Below, piece after piece: positions 1 to 6,107 of a stretch of 6,157 nucleotides of DNA (its first letter is position 1; each line of letters starts with the position of its first letter). The notes beneath the pieces were generated by a model. That model searched no databases and was not told the DNA's origin. It saw nothing but the letters and a program-made list of their open reading frames with translations. A program made the position numbers and the translations under genes. Location of the stretch: NCBI GenBank assembly GCA_001800005.1, contig MGUL01000008.1, positions 24,644 to 30,800 of the forward strand, read 5' to 3'. The DNA comes from Elusimicrobia bacterium RBG_16_66_12. Lineage in GTDB: Bacteria; Elusimicrobiota; Elusimicrobia; UBA1565; UBA9628.

Positions 1-2089
1 ATGCGAGGTCGATCCAGTTCCAGCGCCCTCGGTAGAGCGCCAGCAGGCGCCGGCGCAGGAGGGCGTGCTCGGGCTTCTGAAGCTCCGAATCGGAGGCGAG
101 GACCTCATCGGCGTCGGCGCGGGCGAAGGCGAGGAGCTCGGCGTCCTTGAATAGGTCGGCGACCTGGAGGGAGAGCTCTCCGTGCTGGGCCGTGCCGAGG
201 AGCTCCCCGGGGCCGCGCAGCTTCAGGTCCTCTTCGCCGATGCGGAAGCCGTCGGCGGTCGCGACCATGGTGTCCACGCGCCGGCGGGCCTGCTCGGTCT
301 TCGGTTCGGCGACGAGGCAGCAGGTGGACTCGGCCGCTCCGCGGCCGATGCGGCCGCGCAGCTGGTGGAGGCTGGCCAGCCCGAAGCGGTCGGCGTTCTG
401 GATGATCATGACCGTGGCGTTGGGCACGTCGATGCCGACCTCGATGACGGGGGTGGCGACCAGGATCTGGCTGTCGCCGCGGGAGAACCCATCCATGACC
501 TTCGTCTTGGCCCTGCCCGGCATCGCGCCGTGGATCAGGGCGACCTTGAGGTCCGGGAAGACCTCCTTGCTCAGGCGTTCGAACTCGGCCTTGGCCGATT
601 GCAGGTCAAGGCGCGCCGACTCCTCGATGATCGGGTAGACGATGTAGGCCTGGCGTCCCGCGGCGACCTCGCGGCGCACCGTCCGCAGCGCCTCGGACTC
701 GGGGCCGAGGACGGTCGAGATCGGCGCGCGTCCCGGGGGCATCTCGTCGATGGTGGAGACCTCGAGGTCTCCGTAGAGGGCGAGGGCCAAGGTGCGGGGG
801 ATGGGCGTCGCGGTCATGACCAGCAGGTCGATGAGGCTTCCCTTCTGGCGCAGGGTGGTGCGCTGGCGCACGCCGAAGCGGTGCTGCTCGTCGACGACGG
901 CCAGGCGCAGGTTCTTGAAGCGCACCCCCTCCTCGAGCAGGGCGTGGGTGCCCACCAGGATGTCGACTTCCCCGGAAGCGGCCTGCGCGAGGATCTTCTC
1001 GCGCTCCTTCTTGGGCACGCGCGAGGTCAGCGAGACGACCTTCACGGGCAGGCCCTTGAGGAAGCGGTCGAGGGTCGCCCGGTGCTGGTCGGCGAGGATC
1101 TCCGTGGGGGCCATCAGCGCTCCCTGCGCTCCGTTCTCGACGGCCAGCAGCAGGGCCGAGAGGGCGACCACCGTCTTGCCGGAGCCGACGTCGCCCTGGA
1201 GCAGCCGCGTCATGGGATTGGGCCGGCGCATGTCGTCGAAAATCTCGTTGATCACGCGGCGCTGGGCCGAGGTCAGCTCGAAGCCGAGGCCCCGGCGGTA
1301 GGGCGTGAGCAGGCTTCGCTTGATCTCGTAGCCGAAGCCCTTGACCATGTTCCGAGTCTGGCTCCGCTTGAGGATCCACGCCACCTCGAGGATCAGAAGC
1401 TCCTCGTAAGCCAGGCGCGCGCGCGAGGCCTCGAGCTCGGCGTCCGAGCGCGGGAAGTGCAGGCCGCGAAGGGCCTGCGGCGCGGCCAGCAGGCGCCGCT
1501 TGGCCATCAGCGCGGCGGGGACGGCGTCCGTGGCCTGGTCGACGCACGCTTCGAGGGCGGCGTGAGCCAGTTCCCGCACGAAGCGCTGGGAGAGGCCTTC
1601 GGTCAGGGCGTAGACCGGGACCGTCCGGGCCACATGGAGGCGCCAGCGCTCGTCTTCCAGCGGATAGTACTCGTCGACCCGGATCTCGCGGATGCCGGCC
1701 AGGTCGGCCTCGGCGTGGCCGACGACCCAAAGGTCGGCGCCCTCACGCACCTCCTTCTTCAGCGCCGCGAAGACGTCGAAGCGGCGGCTCAGGTGCTTGA
1801 ACCAGACGCATTCGACCTTGCCGTGGGAGGTGGCCAAGGTCGCCTTGTAGAGGGCCAGCCGCGGCCCGGCTCCCCGCTCGCTCGCGCGCAGGACCCGGCC
1901 GCGGAGCACGACGAGCCCCGTGTTCGTCGGCAGTCGCAGGTCCGCGGTCTCGCGGCGGTCCTGCCAGAGCCGGGGATAATGATGCAGCAGGTCCGAGACC
2001 GTGCGCACGCCCAGGTGCTCGAAGAGCGCGGCGCGCCGAGGGCCTACGCCCTTTAGGAACTGGATCGGACTCTCGAGGCCTTCACGCAT
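1..2089 (-). CDS. recG: ATP-dependent DNA helicase RecG (C-terminal end and stop outside window)
   Basis: RecG is a cytoplasmic superfamily 2 helicase that remodels stalled replication forks and branch-migrates Holliday junctions. Reading the minus strand from the ATG at 2089-2087 gives 696 uninterrupted residues, about the family's full length (near 690), so only the last few residues and the stop are missing. The N-terminus carries the typical SPIQFLKGVGPRRAALFEHLGV and LLHHYPR of the wedge domain. Helicase motifs appear in order: Walker A GDVGSGKT at residues 299-306, motif Ia APTEILADQH, the Walker B variant DEQHRFGV at 400-407, TATPIPRT from 426, DEMPPGR, the QAYIVYPIIEES segment, VATPVIEVGIDVPNA, and motif VI QLRGRIGRG at 576-584. 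All catalytic motifs look intact. The ATG fits the family N-terminus and no in-frame upstream ATG is near. There is no clear Shine-Dalgarno. It is divergent from rpmB across 44 bases. Identification is by family motifs and is very secure. Confidence 0.97.
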   Translation of the reverse strand, partial: MREGLESPIQFLKGVGPRRAALFEHLGVRTVSDLLHHYPRLWQDRRETADLRLPTNTGLVVLRGRVLRASERGAGPRLALYKATLATSHGKVECVWFKHLSRRFDVFAALKKEVREGADLWVVGHAEADLAGIREIRVDEYYPLEDERWRLHVARTVPVYALTEGLSQRFVRELAHAALEACVDQATDAVPAALMAKRRLLAAPQALRGLHFPRSDAELEASRARLAYEELLILEVAWILKRSQTRNMVKGFGYEIKRSLLTPYRRGLGFELTSAQRRVINEIFDDMRRPNPMTRLLQGDVGSGKTVVALSALLLAVENGAQGALMAPTEILADQHRATLDRFLKGLPVKVVSLTSRVPKKEREKILAQAASGEVDILVGTHALLEEGVRFKNLRLAVVDEQHRFGVRQRTTLRQKGSLIDLLVMTATPIPRTLALALYGDLEVSTIDEMPPGRAPISTVLGPESEALRTVRREVAAGRQAYIVYPIIEESARLDLQSAKAEFERLSKEVFPDLKVALIHGAMPGRAKTKVMDGFSRGDSQILVATPVIEVGIDVPNATVMIIQNADRFGLASLHQLRGRIGRGAAESTCCLVAEPKTEQARRRVDTMVATADGFRIGEEDLKLRGPGELLGTAQHGELSLQVADLFKDAELLAFARADADEVLASDSELQKPEHALLRRRLLALYRGRWNWIDLA

Positions 2090-2093
2090 CCGG

Positions 2094-2122
2094 TTGCGGT
2101 GCGCTTGCGCGTTTGCTATATT
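2094..2122 (+). promoter_or_regulatory. Extended -10 promoter for rpmB
   Basis: TATATT at 2117-2122 is preceded by TGC at 2114-2116, an extended -10 element. A weak -35, TTGCGG at 2094-2099, sits at the ideal 17-base spacing. The AT-rich -10 stands out sharply in this GC-rich sequence. Transcription would start near 2129, leaving only about 5 bases before the rpmB ATG at 2134, so the message would have almost no leader. The promoter call is inferred from consensus and spacing. Confidence 0.55.
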
Positions 2123-2144
2123 CGTTGAAAGCTATGTCCTTCAA
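2115..2144 (-). promoter_or_regulatory. Possible minus-strand promoter for recG
   Basis: On the minus strand, TTGAAG (plus 2139-2144) lies 18 bases upstream of TATAGC (plus 2115-2120), a fair sigma-70-like pair pointing into recG. It would overlap the rpmB promoter on the other strand, so the two genes could compete for polymerase. The -10 match is moderate and part of the signal is the AT-rich patch shared with the rpmB promoter, so this may be coincidence. Confidence 0.25.
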
Positions 2145-2334
2145 ATGTCAGATTCCAGGTTGCGGAAAGGGTCCCAAGTCCGGCTTCAGCTATAGCCACT
2201 CGAACAGGGCGACGAAGCGGATCTTCCGTCCCAACCTCCAGCGGCAGAAGGTCGTCATCGAAGGCCGCACGATGACGGTTTACGTGTGCACGGACTGCAT
2301 CAAGTCCGGGCGCGCGCTCCGTCCGACCCGATAA
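2134..2334 (+). CDS. rpmB: 50S ribosomal protein L28 (bL28), zinc-binding form
   Basis: This gene encodes 66 residues of bL28, a structural protein of the large ribosomal subunit. The diagnostic features are the opening MSFKCQIPGCGKGPKSG, the SYSHSNRATKR segment (residues 19-29), and FRPNLQRQKVV (31-41). C5, C10, C52 and C55 form a CX4C plus CX2C set, which is the zinc-binding (C+) version of bL28; many bacteria also have, or only have, a cysteine-free version. Many arginines and lysines fit rRNA contact. The ATG at 2134 is chosen because it opens the conserved N-terminus; a TTG at 2113 in the same frame would add seven unrelated residues and lies inside the promoter. No Shine-Dalgarno is visible. 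It is divergent from recG. The stop is TAA at 2332-2334, and the frame of the next gene begins inside this one. Confidence 0.95.
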   Translation: MSFKCQIPGCGKGPKSGFSYSHSNRATKRIFRPNLQRQKVVIEGRTMTVYVCTDCIKSGRALRPTR

Positions 2335-3920
2335 TACCCAAAGGGAGCGTCTCTCCGAAAGAGGGCGCGATCAGGGCCTGGGCCTATGCCCTGGCCCTTC
2401 TCGTTTTGGGGTTCCCGGTCTTCAGCCCGGATCTCTTCTGGCACCTCTCCGCGGGCCGCTGGATCCTGGCTCATGCGCAGGTCCCGCGCTTCGACTCGTT
2501 CTCCTTCACCGCCGCGGGCGCGCCGTGGATCGACTTCGAGTGGCTGGCCCAGATATTCTTCTACGGCGTCGGGGCGGCCGGAGGCGAGAGGGGGCTGTGG
2601 GTCCTGAAGGGAGTGCTGCTCATGGCCGCCTTCGTCCCGGTGGACGGGTTGCTGCGCGACCGGCGCGCTTCTCCCCTCGCGCGCGCCGGAGCGCTGGCGC
2701 TCTGGACCGCGGCGATGGTCCCTCAGGCCGACCTGCGCGTGGACTTGGCCAGCGCGGCCTTCTTCGCCTGGCTTCTGAGGCGGCTGGAGTCGGCGCGCGC
2801 CTCCTTCCTCTTTGGATTCGGCCTGTTCGCGCTGTGGTCGAACCTCCACGCGGGATTCGTCCTCGGTTTTTTCCTCTACGCGCTCTACGCCCTGGCGCCG
2901 CGCTTCTTAGGAGCGCGGCGCTGCGAGGGGCTCGCCGCGGAGGCTTTCGGGGCGGCGCTCGGGAGCCTGTTGAATCCCTATGGGATTCGCCTTTACAGCG
3001 TGTTCCTCGCGCACGCGAGCGAGCCCGCGATGGCGCGCTTCGTCATGGAGTGGGGGCCGCCGAACTGGCACCATGCTTTCCAAGTCCCGTTGCTGGCCGC
3101 GCTGGCCGTGACGGCCGCGGCCGCGGTCTCGGCGCGCGGGCGCCTGCCGCGGACCTTGGCGGCCGCGGCGCTGGTCCTGGGCCTGGCGGCCGCCGCGAGC
3201 GCGCGCTTCGGCGCCTATTTCGCCTCGGCGGGAGCGGCCCTCGTCTTCGCCGCCTTCCCCCGGCCGCGCGCGGGGGCCCTGGCCGCGGGGTTGGCCGCGC
3301 TGAGCCTGATGCTGGCGACGCCGCTCATCCGCGTGCGCTGGTGCGCCGCCTTCCAGGACGACTACGTGGCCAGACGCGCGGTGGAGTTCATCGTCCGCGA
3401 ACGCGCCGTCCTGGGGACGCTTCGCCTCTTCAACCAATATGAGTGGGGCGGCTATCTGGGCTGGCGCATGGGCGAGGGCTACAAGGTCTTCGGCGACGGC
3501 CGGTATCTATTCCACGGCCAACTGCCCGAGATCCAGAAGGCCCTCGTCACGGTCGGCGGCATCGCGGCGCTGGCCGAACGGCGGGGGCTCGATGGATTTT
3601 TGATGAAGAACGAGCGCGTCCTCCTTCCGTCCACGCGCGTCTACCCTGACGGCTCCCGCCGCGAGATCCTTCGTCCCTGGCACGTCTTCACGTTCCCGCG
3701 CGAGCGCTGGGCCCTCGTCTACTGGGACGACCAGGCCCTGTTGTTCCTGGACCGGGCCAAGACCCCGGCGGCGTGGCTCGCCGCCCACGAATACCGCTGG
3801 CTGCGCCCGGGCGACGAGCGCGCCCTGCAGGACGCCGTGTCCCGCGGGGAAGTCCCCCACGGCCCTCTCGAGGCCGAGCGCGCGCGCCACGTCAATGCCG
3901 ATCGGCCTGTGTTAGAATGA
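2286..3920 (+). CDS. Polytopic membrane protein of unknown function (GT-C-like family)
   Basis: The frame is 544 residues from a GTG at 2286 to TGA at 3918-3920. It is probably an inner-membrane protein. A hydrophobic helix at residues 31-45 is followed by the loop FSPDLFWHLSAGRWI (46-60), then VPRFDSFSFTAAGAPWIDFEWLAQIFFYG (66-94). About eight to ten further hydrophobic, alanine- and leucine-rich segments run to about residue 350. A soluble C-terminal part (about 376-490) has NQYEWGGYLGW, then KVFGDGRYLFHG, and ends the domain with WALVYWDDQALLFLDR. I recognise this arrangement as a widespread bacterial family usually left as hypothetical; its DxxWH-type first loop recalls GT-C lipid-linked sugar transferases, but that is an inference and no substrate is evident. 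The start is uncertain. The GTG overlaps rpmB by 49 bases and the first 28 residues are non-hydrophobic. An ATC at 2370 (residue 29) has GAGG at 2361-2364 at suitable spacing. A TTG at 2406 would cut the first helix. Confidence 0.8.
   Translation: MHGLHQVRARAPSDPIIPKGSVSPKEGAIRAWAYALALLVLGFPVFSPDLFWHLSAGRWILAHAQVPRFDSFSFTAAGAPWIDFEWLAQIFFYGVGAAGGERGLWVLKGVLLMAAFVPVDGLLRDRRASPLARAGALALWTAAMVPQADLRVDLASAAFFAWLLRRLESARASFLFGFGLFALWSNLHAGFVLGFFLYALYALAPRFLGARRCEGLAAEAFGAALGSLLNPYGIRLYSVFLAHASEPAMARFVMEWGPPNWHHAFQVPLLAALAVTAAAAVSARGRLPRTLAAAALVLGLAAAASARFGAYFASAGAALVFAAFPRPRAGALAAGLAALSLMLATPLIRVRWCAAFQDDYVARRAVEFIVRERAVLGTLRLFNQYEWGGYLGWRMGEGYKVFGDGRYLFHGQLPEIQKALVTVGGIAALAERRGLDGFLMKNERVLLPSTRVYPDGSRREILRPWHVFTFPRERWALVYWDDQALLFLDRAKTPAAWLAAHEYRWLRPGDERALQDAVSRGEVPHGPLEAERARHVNADRPVLE
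2330..2335 (+). promoter_or_regulatory. Possible -10 box for the downstream membrane-protein gene
   Basis: GATAAT spans the rpmB stop codon and matches the TATAAT consensus at five of six bases. There is no good -35 and no TG extension. If used, transcription would start near 2342, which would exclude the GTG at 2286 as the start of the next gene and favour a start near 2370. The evidence is weak. Confidence 0.25.
3910..3918 (+). promoter_or_regulatory. Extended -10 promoter for the beta-barrel gene
   Basis: TAGAAT at 3913-3918 matches five of six consensus bases and is preceded by TGT at 3910-3912, an extended -10. It lies in the last codons of the upstream gene and includes a TTA leucine codon, unusual in this GC-rich coding sequence. 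No clear -35 is present, which extended -10 promoters tolerate. Transcription would start near 3925, only about 9 bases before the ATG at 3934, and there is no Shine-Dalgarno, as at rpmB. Confidence 0.5.
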
Positions 3921-3933
3921 GACTTCACTGACG

Positions 3934-5154
3934 ATGGCCTCCCATCTTCGACGGACCCTCCGGACAGGCGCGCGGGCCGCGCTCGCGCTGCTCGGCTTGC
4001 TCTGCGCCCCGGCCGAGGCGGCGTTCACGCGCTCGGTCATGGACCAGGTCGACGCCGAACCCTTGTTCAACGAGGCCTACTTCGTCAACCTCAGGAGCTT
4101 CGCCTGGCCGCGGGCCTGGGACGACGAGTGGTCGTCTTCGACGGGCGGCTATCGGGGCAACGGCGCCAGCCTGGACTGCTGCGCCCTCTATCTGGACCAG
4201 GGCCTGGTCTTCGCGCGCCGCTTGACCCCCGCCCTGGAGTTCCGCTTCCGCTACACGGAGCTCGACGACAAGGACCGCCAGGAGACCCACCACTGGCTGG
4301 AGCTCGAGCAGGAACTGGGGCGGGGCTTCTCCGCCGAGCTGTTCGGCGAGACGGCCTTCCGCAAGGAGGACGCGGACATCGGGTTCGGGCTGCGCTGGCG
4401 CCGGGAGCTCTGGCAGCTGCGCGCGCGCCGCAACGCGGTGGACTTCAACTTCAACGAGCGCGGCAGCACGACCCAGAGCTACTCCCTCAAGCCCTGGACC
4501 GACGAGCTTCTCATCGAGGCGCCTCTGGGCGCGGCCGTCGCCCGCCTGGCCTGCGAAGTCGACCATCCCATGCGGCGCGAGGTTCCGGACGAGAGCCGGA
4601 CCTTTGCCTATCGGCGCACGCGCCTCTGGGCCTCGGTCGGAGCGCCCCGAGGGGCGCGCGCGGAGTATTCGTACGAGTTCCAGACCAAGTCGAACCGCTT
4701 CCGCGCGCCCGCCGCCGGGAGGTCCCAGGAATCCCGGCGTCAGGTCCATGGGCTGACCGCCTCGACGCGCCTGCTCCCCACCGAGCAAGACGAGCTAGAA
4801 CCGGGGCTCGGCCTGTTCGCGCGGGCGGCGCGCGCGGATAGGCCGGACGAGCCCCAGGCGGGGGCCTTCTACCGCCGCTGGGAAGTCCAGCCTTGGCTGC
4901 GCTGGCGCCGGGAGCTCTCGCGCCGGATGACGTCGGAACTCTCCCCGTTCCTATCGCTCGGCGAGAACCGCGTCCGCCACCCCGGCGGCGCCGAACCAGA
5001 CGAGAGCCACGTCGTGATGGAGGCCAAGCTCGGCGCCGGGCTCGACTTCTCCTTCGGGCCCTCCGCCCGGATCGGGCTCTACGCGACCTTCCAGTTGGAC
5101 ACCCCGTCCAACCCCTGGGGCGGCGGCAACGTCCGCGCGATGTTCCTGTTCTAA
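3934..5154 (+). CDS. Predicted outer-membrane beta-barrel protein, unknown family
   Basis: This protein has 406 residues and I do not recognise its family. It opens with a signal peptide: arginines at 6, 7, 10 and 14, a hydrophobic core ARAALALLGLL, and a signal peptidase I site at APAEA|AF near residue 29. The mature part has no hydrophobic helix. It is made of alternating polar and non-polar stretches typical of barrel strands, such as LEFRFRYTEL (101-110), WLELEQELG (121-129), GFGLRWRREL (150-159), AEYSYEFQTK (243-252) and IGLYATFQLDT (380-390). It ends NVRAMFLF, with the terminal aromatic residue used as the outer-membrane insertion signal. The mature part has three cysteines: a C82-C83 pair and C207. 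LRWRREL occurs twice (153-159 and 322-328). Role could be a pore, a receptor or an assembly protein; none is shown. The stop TAA overlaps an ATG (TAATG), so it is likely co-expressed with the downstream peptidase. Confidence 0.75.
   Translation: MASHLRRTLRTGARAALALLGLLCAPAEAAFTRSVMDQVDAEPLFNEAYFVNLRSFAWPRAWDDEWSSSTGGYRGNGASLDCCALYLDQGLVFARRLTPALEFRFRYTELDDKDRQETHHWLELEQELGRGFSAELFGETAFRKEDADIGFGLRWRRELWQLRARRNAVDFNFNERGSTTQSYSLKPWTDELLIEAPLGAAVARLACEVDHPMRREVPDESRTFAYRRTRLWASVGAPRGARAEYSYEFQTKSNRFRAPAAGRSQESRRQVHGLTASTRLLPTEQDELEPGLGLFARAARADRPDEPQAGAFYRRWEVQPWLRWRRELSRRMTSELSPFLSLGENRVRHPGGAEPDESHVVMEAKLGAGLDFSFGPSARIGLYATFQLDTPSNPWGGGNVRAMFLF
4388..4411 (+). repeat. 24-base exact direct repeat, copy 1
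   Basis: This stretch is identical base for base to 4895-4918. Both copies are in the same reading frame of the barrel gene and 507 bases (169 codons) apart, encoding LRWRREL each time. The flanking bases differ on both sides. Confidence 0.85.
4895..4918 (+). repeat. 24-base exact direct repeat, copy 2
   Basis: This is the second copy of the repeat at 4388-4411, encoding residues 322-328 LRWRREL. It may mark two equivalent barrel strands or a small internal duplication. Similarity falls away quickly outside the core. Confidence 0.85.
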
Positions 5155-5155
5155 T

Positions 5156-5159
5156 GGAG
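5156..5159 (+). promoter_or_regulatory. Shine-Dalgarno sequence for the M14 peptidase gene
   Basis: GGAG lies six bases upstream of the ATG at 5166 and directly after the barrel gene's stop. It is the clearest ribosome-binding site in the window and favours 5166 over the ATG at 5154 that overlaps the stop. Confidence 0.6.
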
Positions 5160-5165
5160 CCACGA

Positions 5166-6107
5166 ATGACCTGCGCCGCCCTCCTCGTCGCCGCCTGCGT
5201 CTTCACCGAAGCCGCGCCCGCCGCCGAGGTGAAGACTTATTCCGGGGACGGCCGCGCGCCGATCGAGCGGCTCTACGGGTCGATGGACGCCCTGGCCGCC
5301 CAAGGGCCCTGGGTCATGAAGACGGTCTTCGTCGACCAGGGGCTCCCGATCCGGGTCCTTACGACGAAGCACAAGGGCCCGGCCGTCTGGATCCTTGCCG
5401 GCATCCACGGCGAGGAGCCGGCCCCTCCCAACGCGGTGTTCCGCAGCCGCGCCGCCCTCCAGGCCCTGGCGGCCAAGAATATCCCCGTGGTCCTATTCCC
5501 GCTCTGCAACCCGGTCGGCTACACGAAGGACTGGCGGTACCCGGACGCACGCAGGGGCTCCGAGGAGCCTTCCGGCCACAGCGTCGGCGACAGCGAGCAT
5601 CTCCTCCTGTCCAAGGAGGGCAAGCCGCGCCTGCCCAAGTCGGCTTCGCCCCAGGCCGACGCCCTGACGCGAATGGTCCTCGCGCTGGCGCGGGCGTACC
5701 CGCCGGTGCTGTCGCTCGATCTGCATGAAGACGATACCATCCCCAAGGGCTACATCTACTCGCAGGGGCCCAAAGGATCCGCAGACCCGGCGGCCCGGGC
5801 CATCCTGCGCAAGATGGCAGAGCTGGGCTATCCCGTGGCGCAGAGCGGGAAGACGAGGTTCGAGGAGACAATCGTCGACGGCGTGATCTCCGGCGTCAAC
5901 GACGGGTCCATCGACGAGCTTATCGCCTCCGACAAGATCGTCGTCGACGGGGCCCCGCGGCCCGGCCCGGCGGGACGCTCGGTCATCGTCGTCGAGACCA
6001 GTTCGCAGAAGACGTCATGGGAGGAGCGCGTCAAGCTCCATCGCGCTGTGATCGGGATGGCGGAGAAGCTCTTCCGTCTGGCGTCAGCGGCCGACCCGCG
6101 TCACTGA
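5166..6107 (+). CDS. Exported M14-type zinc carboxypeptidase-like protein
   Basis: The product has 313 residues from the ATG at 5166 and is probably a zinc-dependent peptidase or amidase of the M14 / succinylglutamate desuccinylase-like superfamily. The zinc ligands are visible: the HxxE motif in AGIHGEEP (H81, E84) and the distal histidine in LDLHEDD (H187). NPVG (N115) with nearby R124 fits the substrate-binding Asn/Arg region, and E277 in VIVVETSSQ fits the catalytic glutamate, so the site looks complete. The N-terminus is an export signal ending near APAA|EV (residue 20). With the alternative ATG at 5154 (MEPR added), an arginine precedes the core and VAAC gives a possible lipobox, so a lipoprotein is also possible. 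The place of action would be the periplasm or surface. Substrates could be cell-wall peptides or peptides in the medium; the sequence does not decide. It follows the barrel gene with no gap and is likely translationally coupled to it. Confidence 0.8.
   Translation: MTCAALLVAACVFTEAAPAAEVKTYSGDGRAPIERLYGSMDALAAQGPWVMKTVFVDQGLPIRVLTTKHKGPAVWILAGIHGEEPAPPNAVFRSRAALQALAAKNIPVVLFPLCNPVGYTKDWRYPDARRGSEEPSGHSVGDSEHLLLSKEGKPRLPKSASPQADALTRMVLALARAYPPVLSLDLHEDDTIPKGYIYSQGPKGSADPAARAILRKMAELGYPVAQSGKTRFEETIVDGVISGVNDGSIDELIASDKIVVDGAPRPGPAGRSVIVVETSSQKTSWEERVKLHRAVIGMAEKLFRLASAADPRH

Noticed and set aside
606..1730. A 374-codon minus-strand frame inside recG.
   Set aside because: It is out of frame with recG, and its product is arginine-, proline- and glycine-rich shadow sequence.
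182..2056. A 624-codon open frame on the plus strand opposite recG.
   Set aside because: It is a mirror of recG: the minus strand carries every RecG helicase motif in order, and the plus-strand translation is low-complexity, with no recognisable domain. Long antisense frames are common in GC-rich genes.
2113..2133. A TTG start adding seven residues to L28.
   Set aside because: It lies within the -10 element and the added residues do not belong to L28; the ATG at 2134 opens the conserved N-terminus.
2341..2369. A short GGAG/CTCC hairpin after rpmB as a possible terminator.
   Set aside because: The stem is only four base pairs with no T-run after it.
2525..3442. A 305-codon plus-strand frame inside the membrane-protein gene.
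   Set aside because: It is a frame-shifted shadow rich in Arg, Gly and Ala; the 2286 frame has the family motifs and hydrophobic segments.
3925..4788. A 287-codon minus-strand frame opposite the barrel gene.
   Set aside because: The plus-strand product has a signal peptide, barrel-like strands and a terminal phenylalanine; the antisense product shows no domain.
4893..5165. An upstream extension of the peptidase frame into the barrel gene, giving 404 residues.
   Set aside because: The extra part is proline- and arginine-rich shadow sequence, and it would bury the signal peptide that follows the ATG at 5166.
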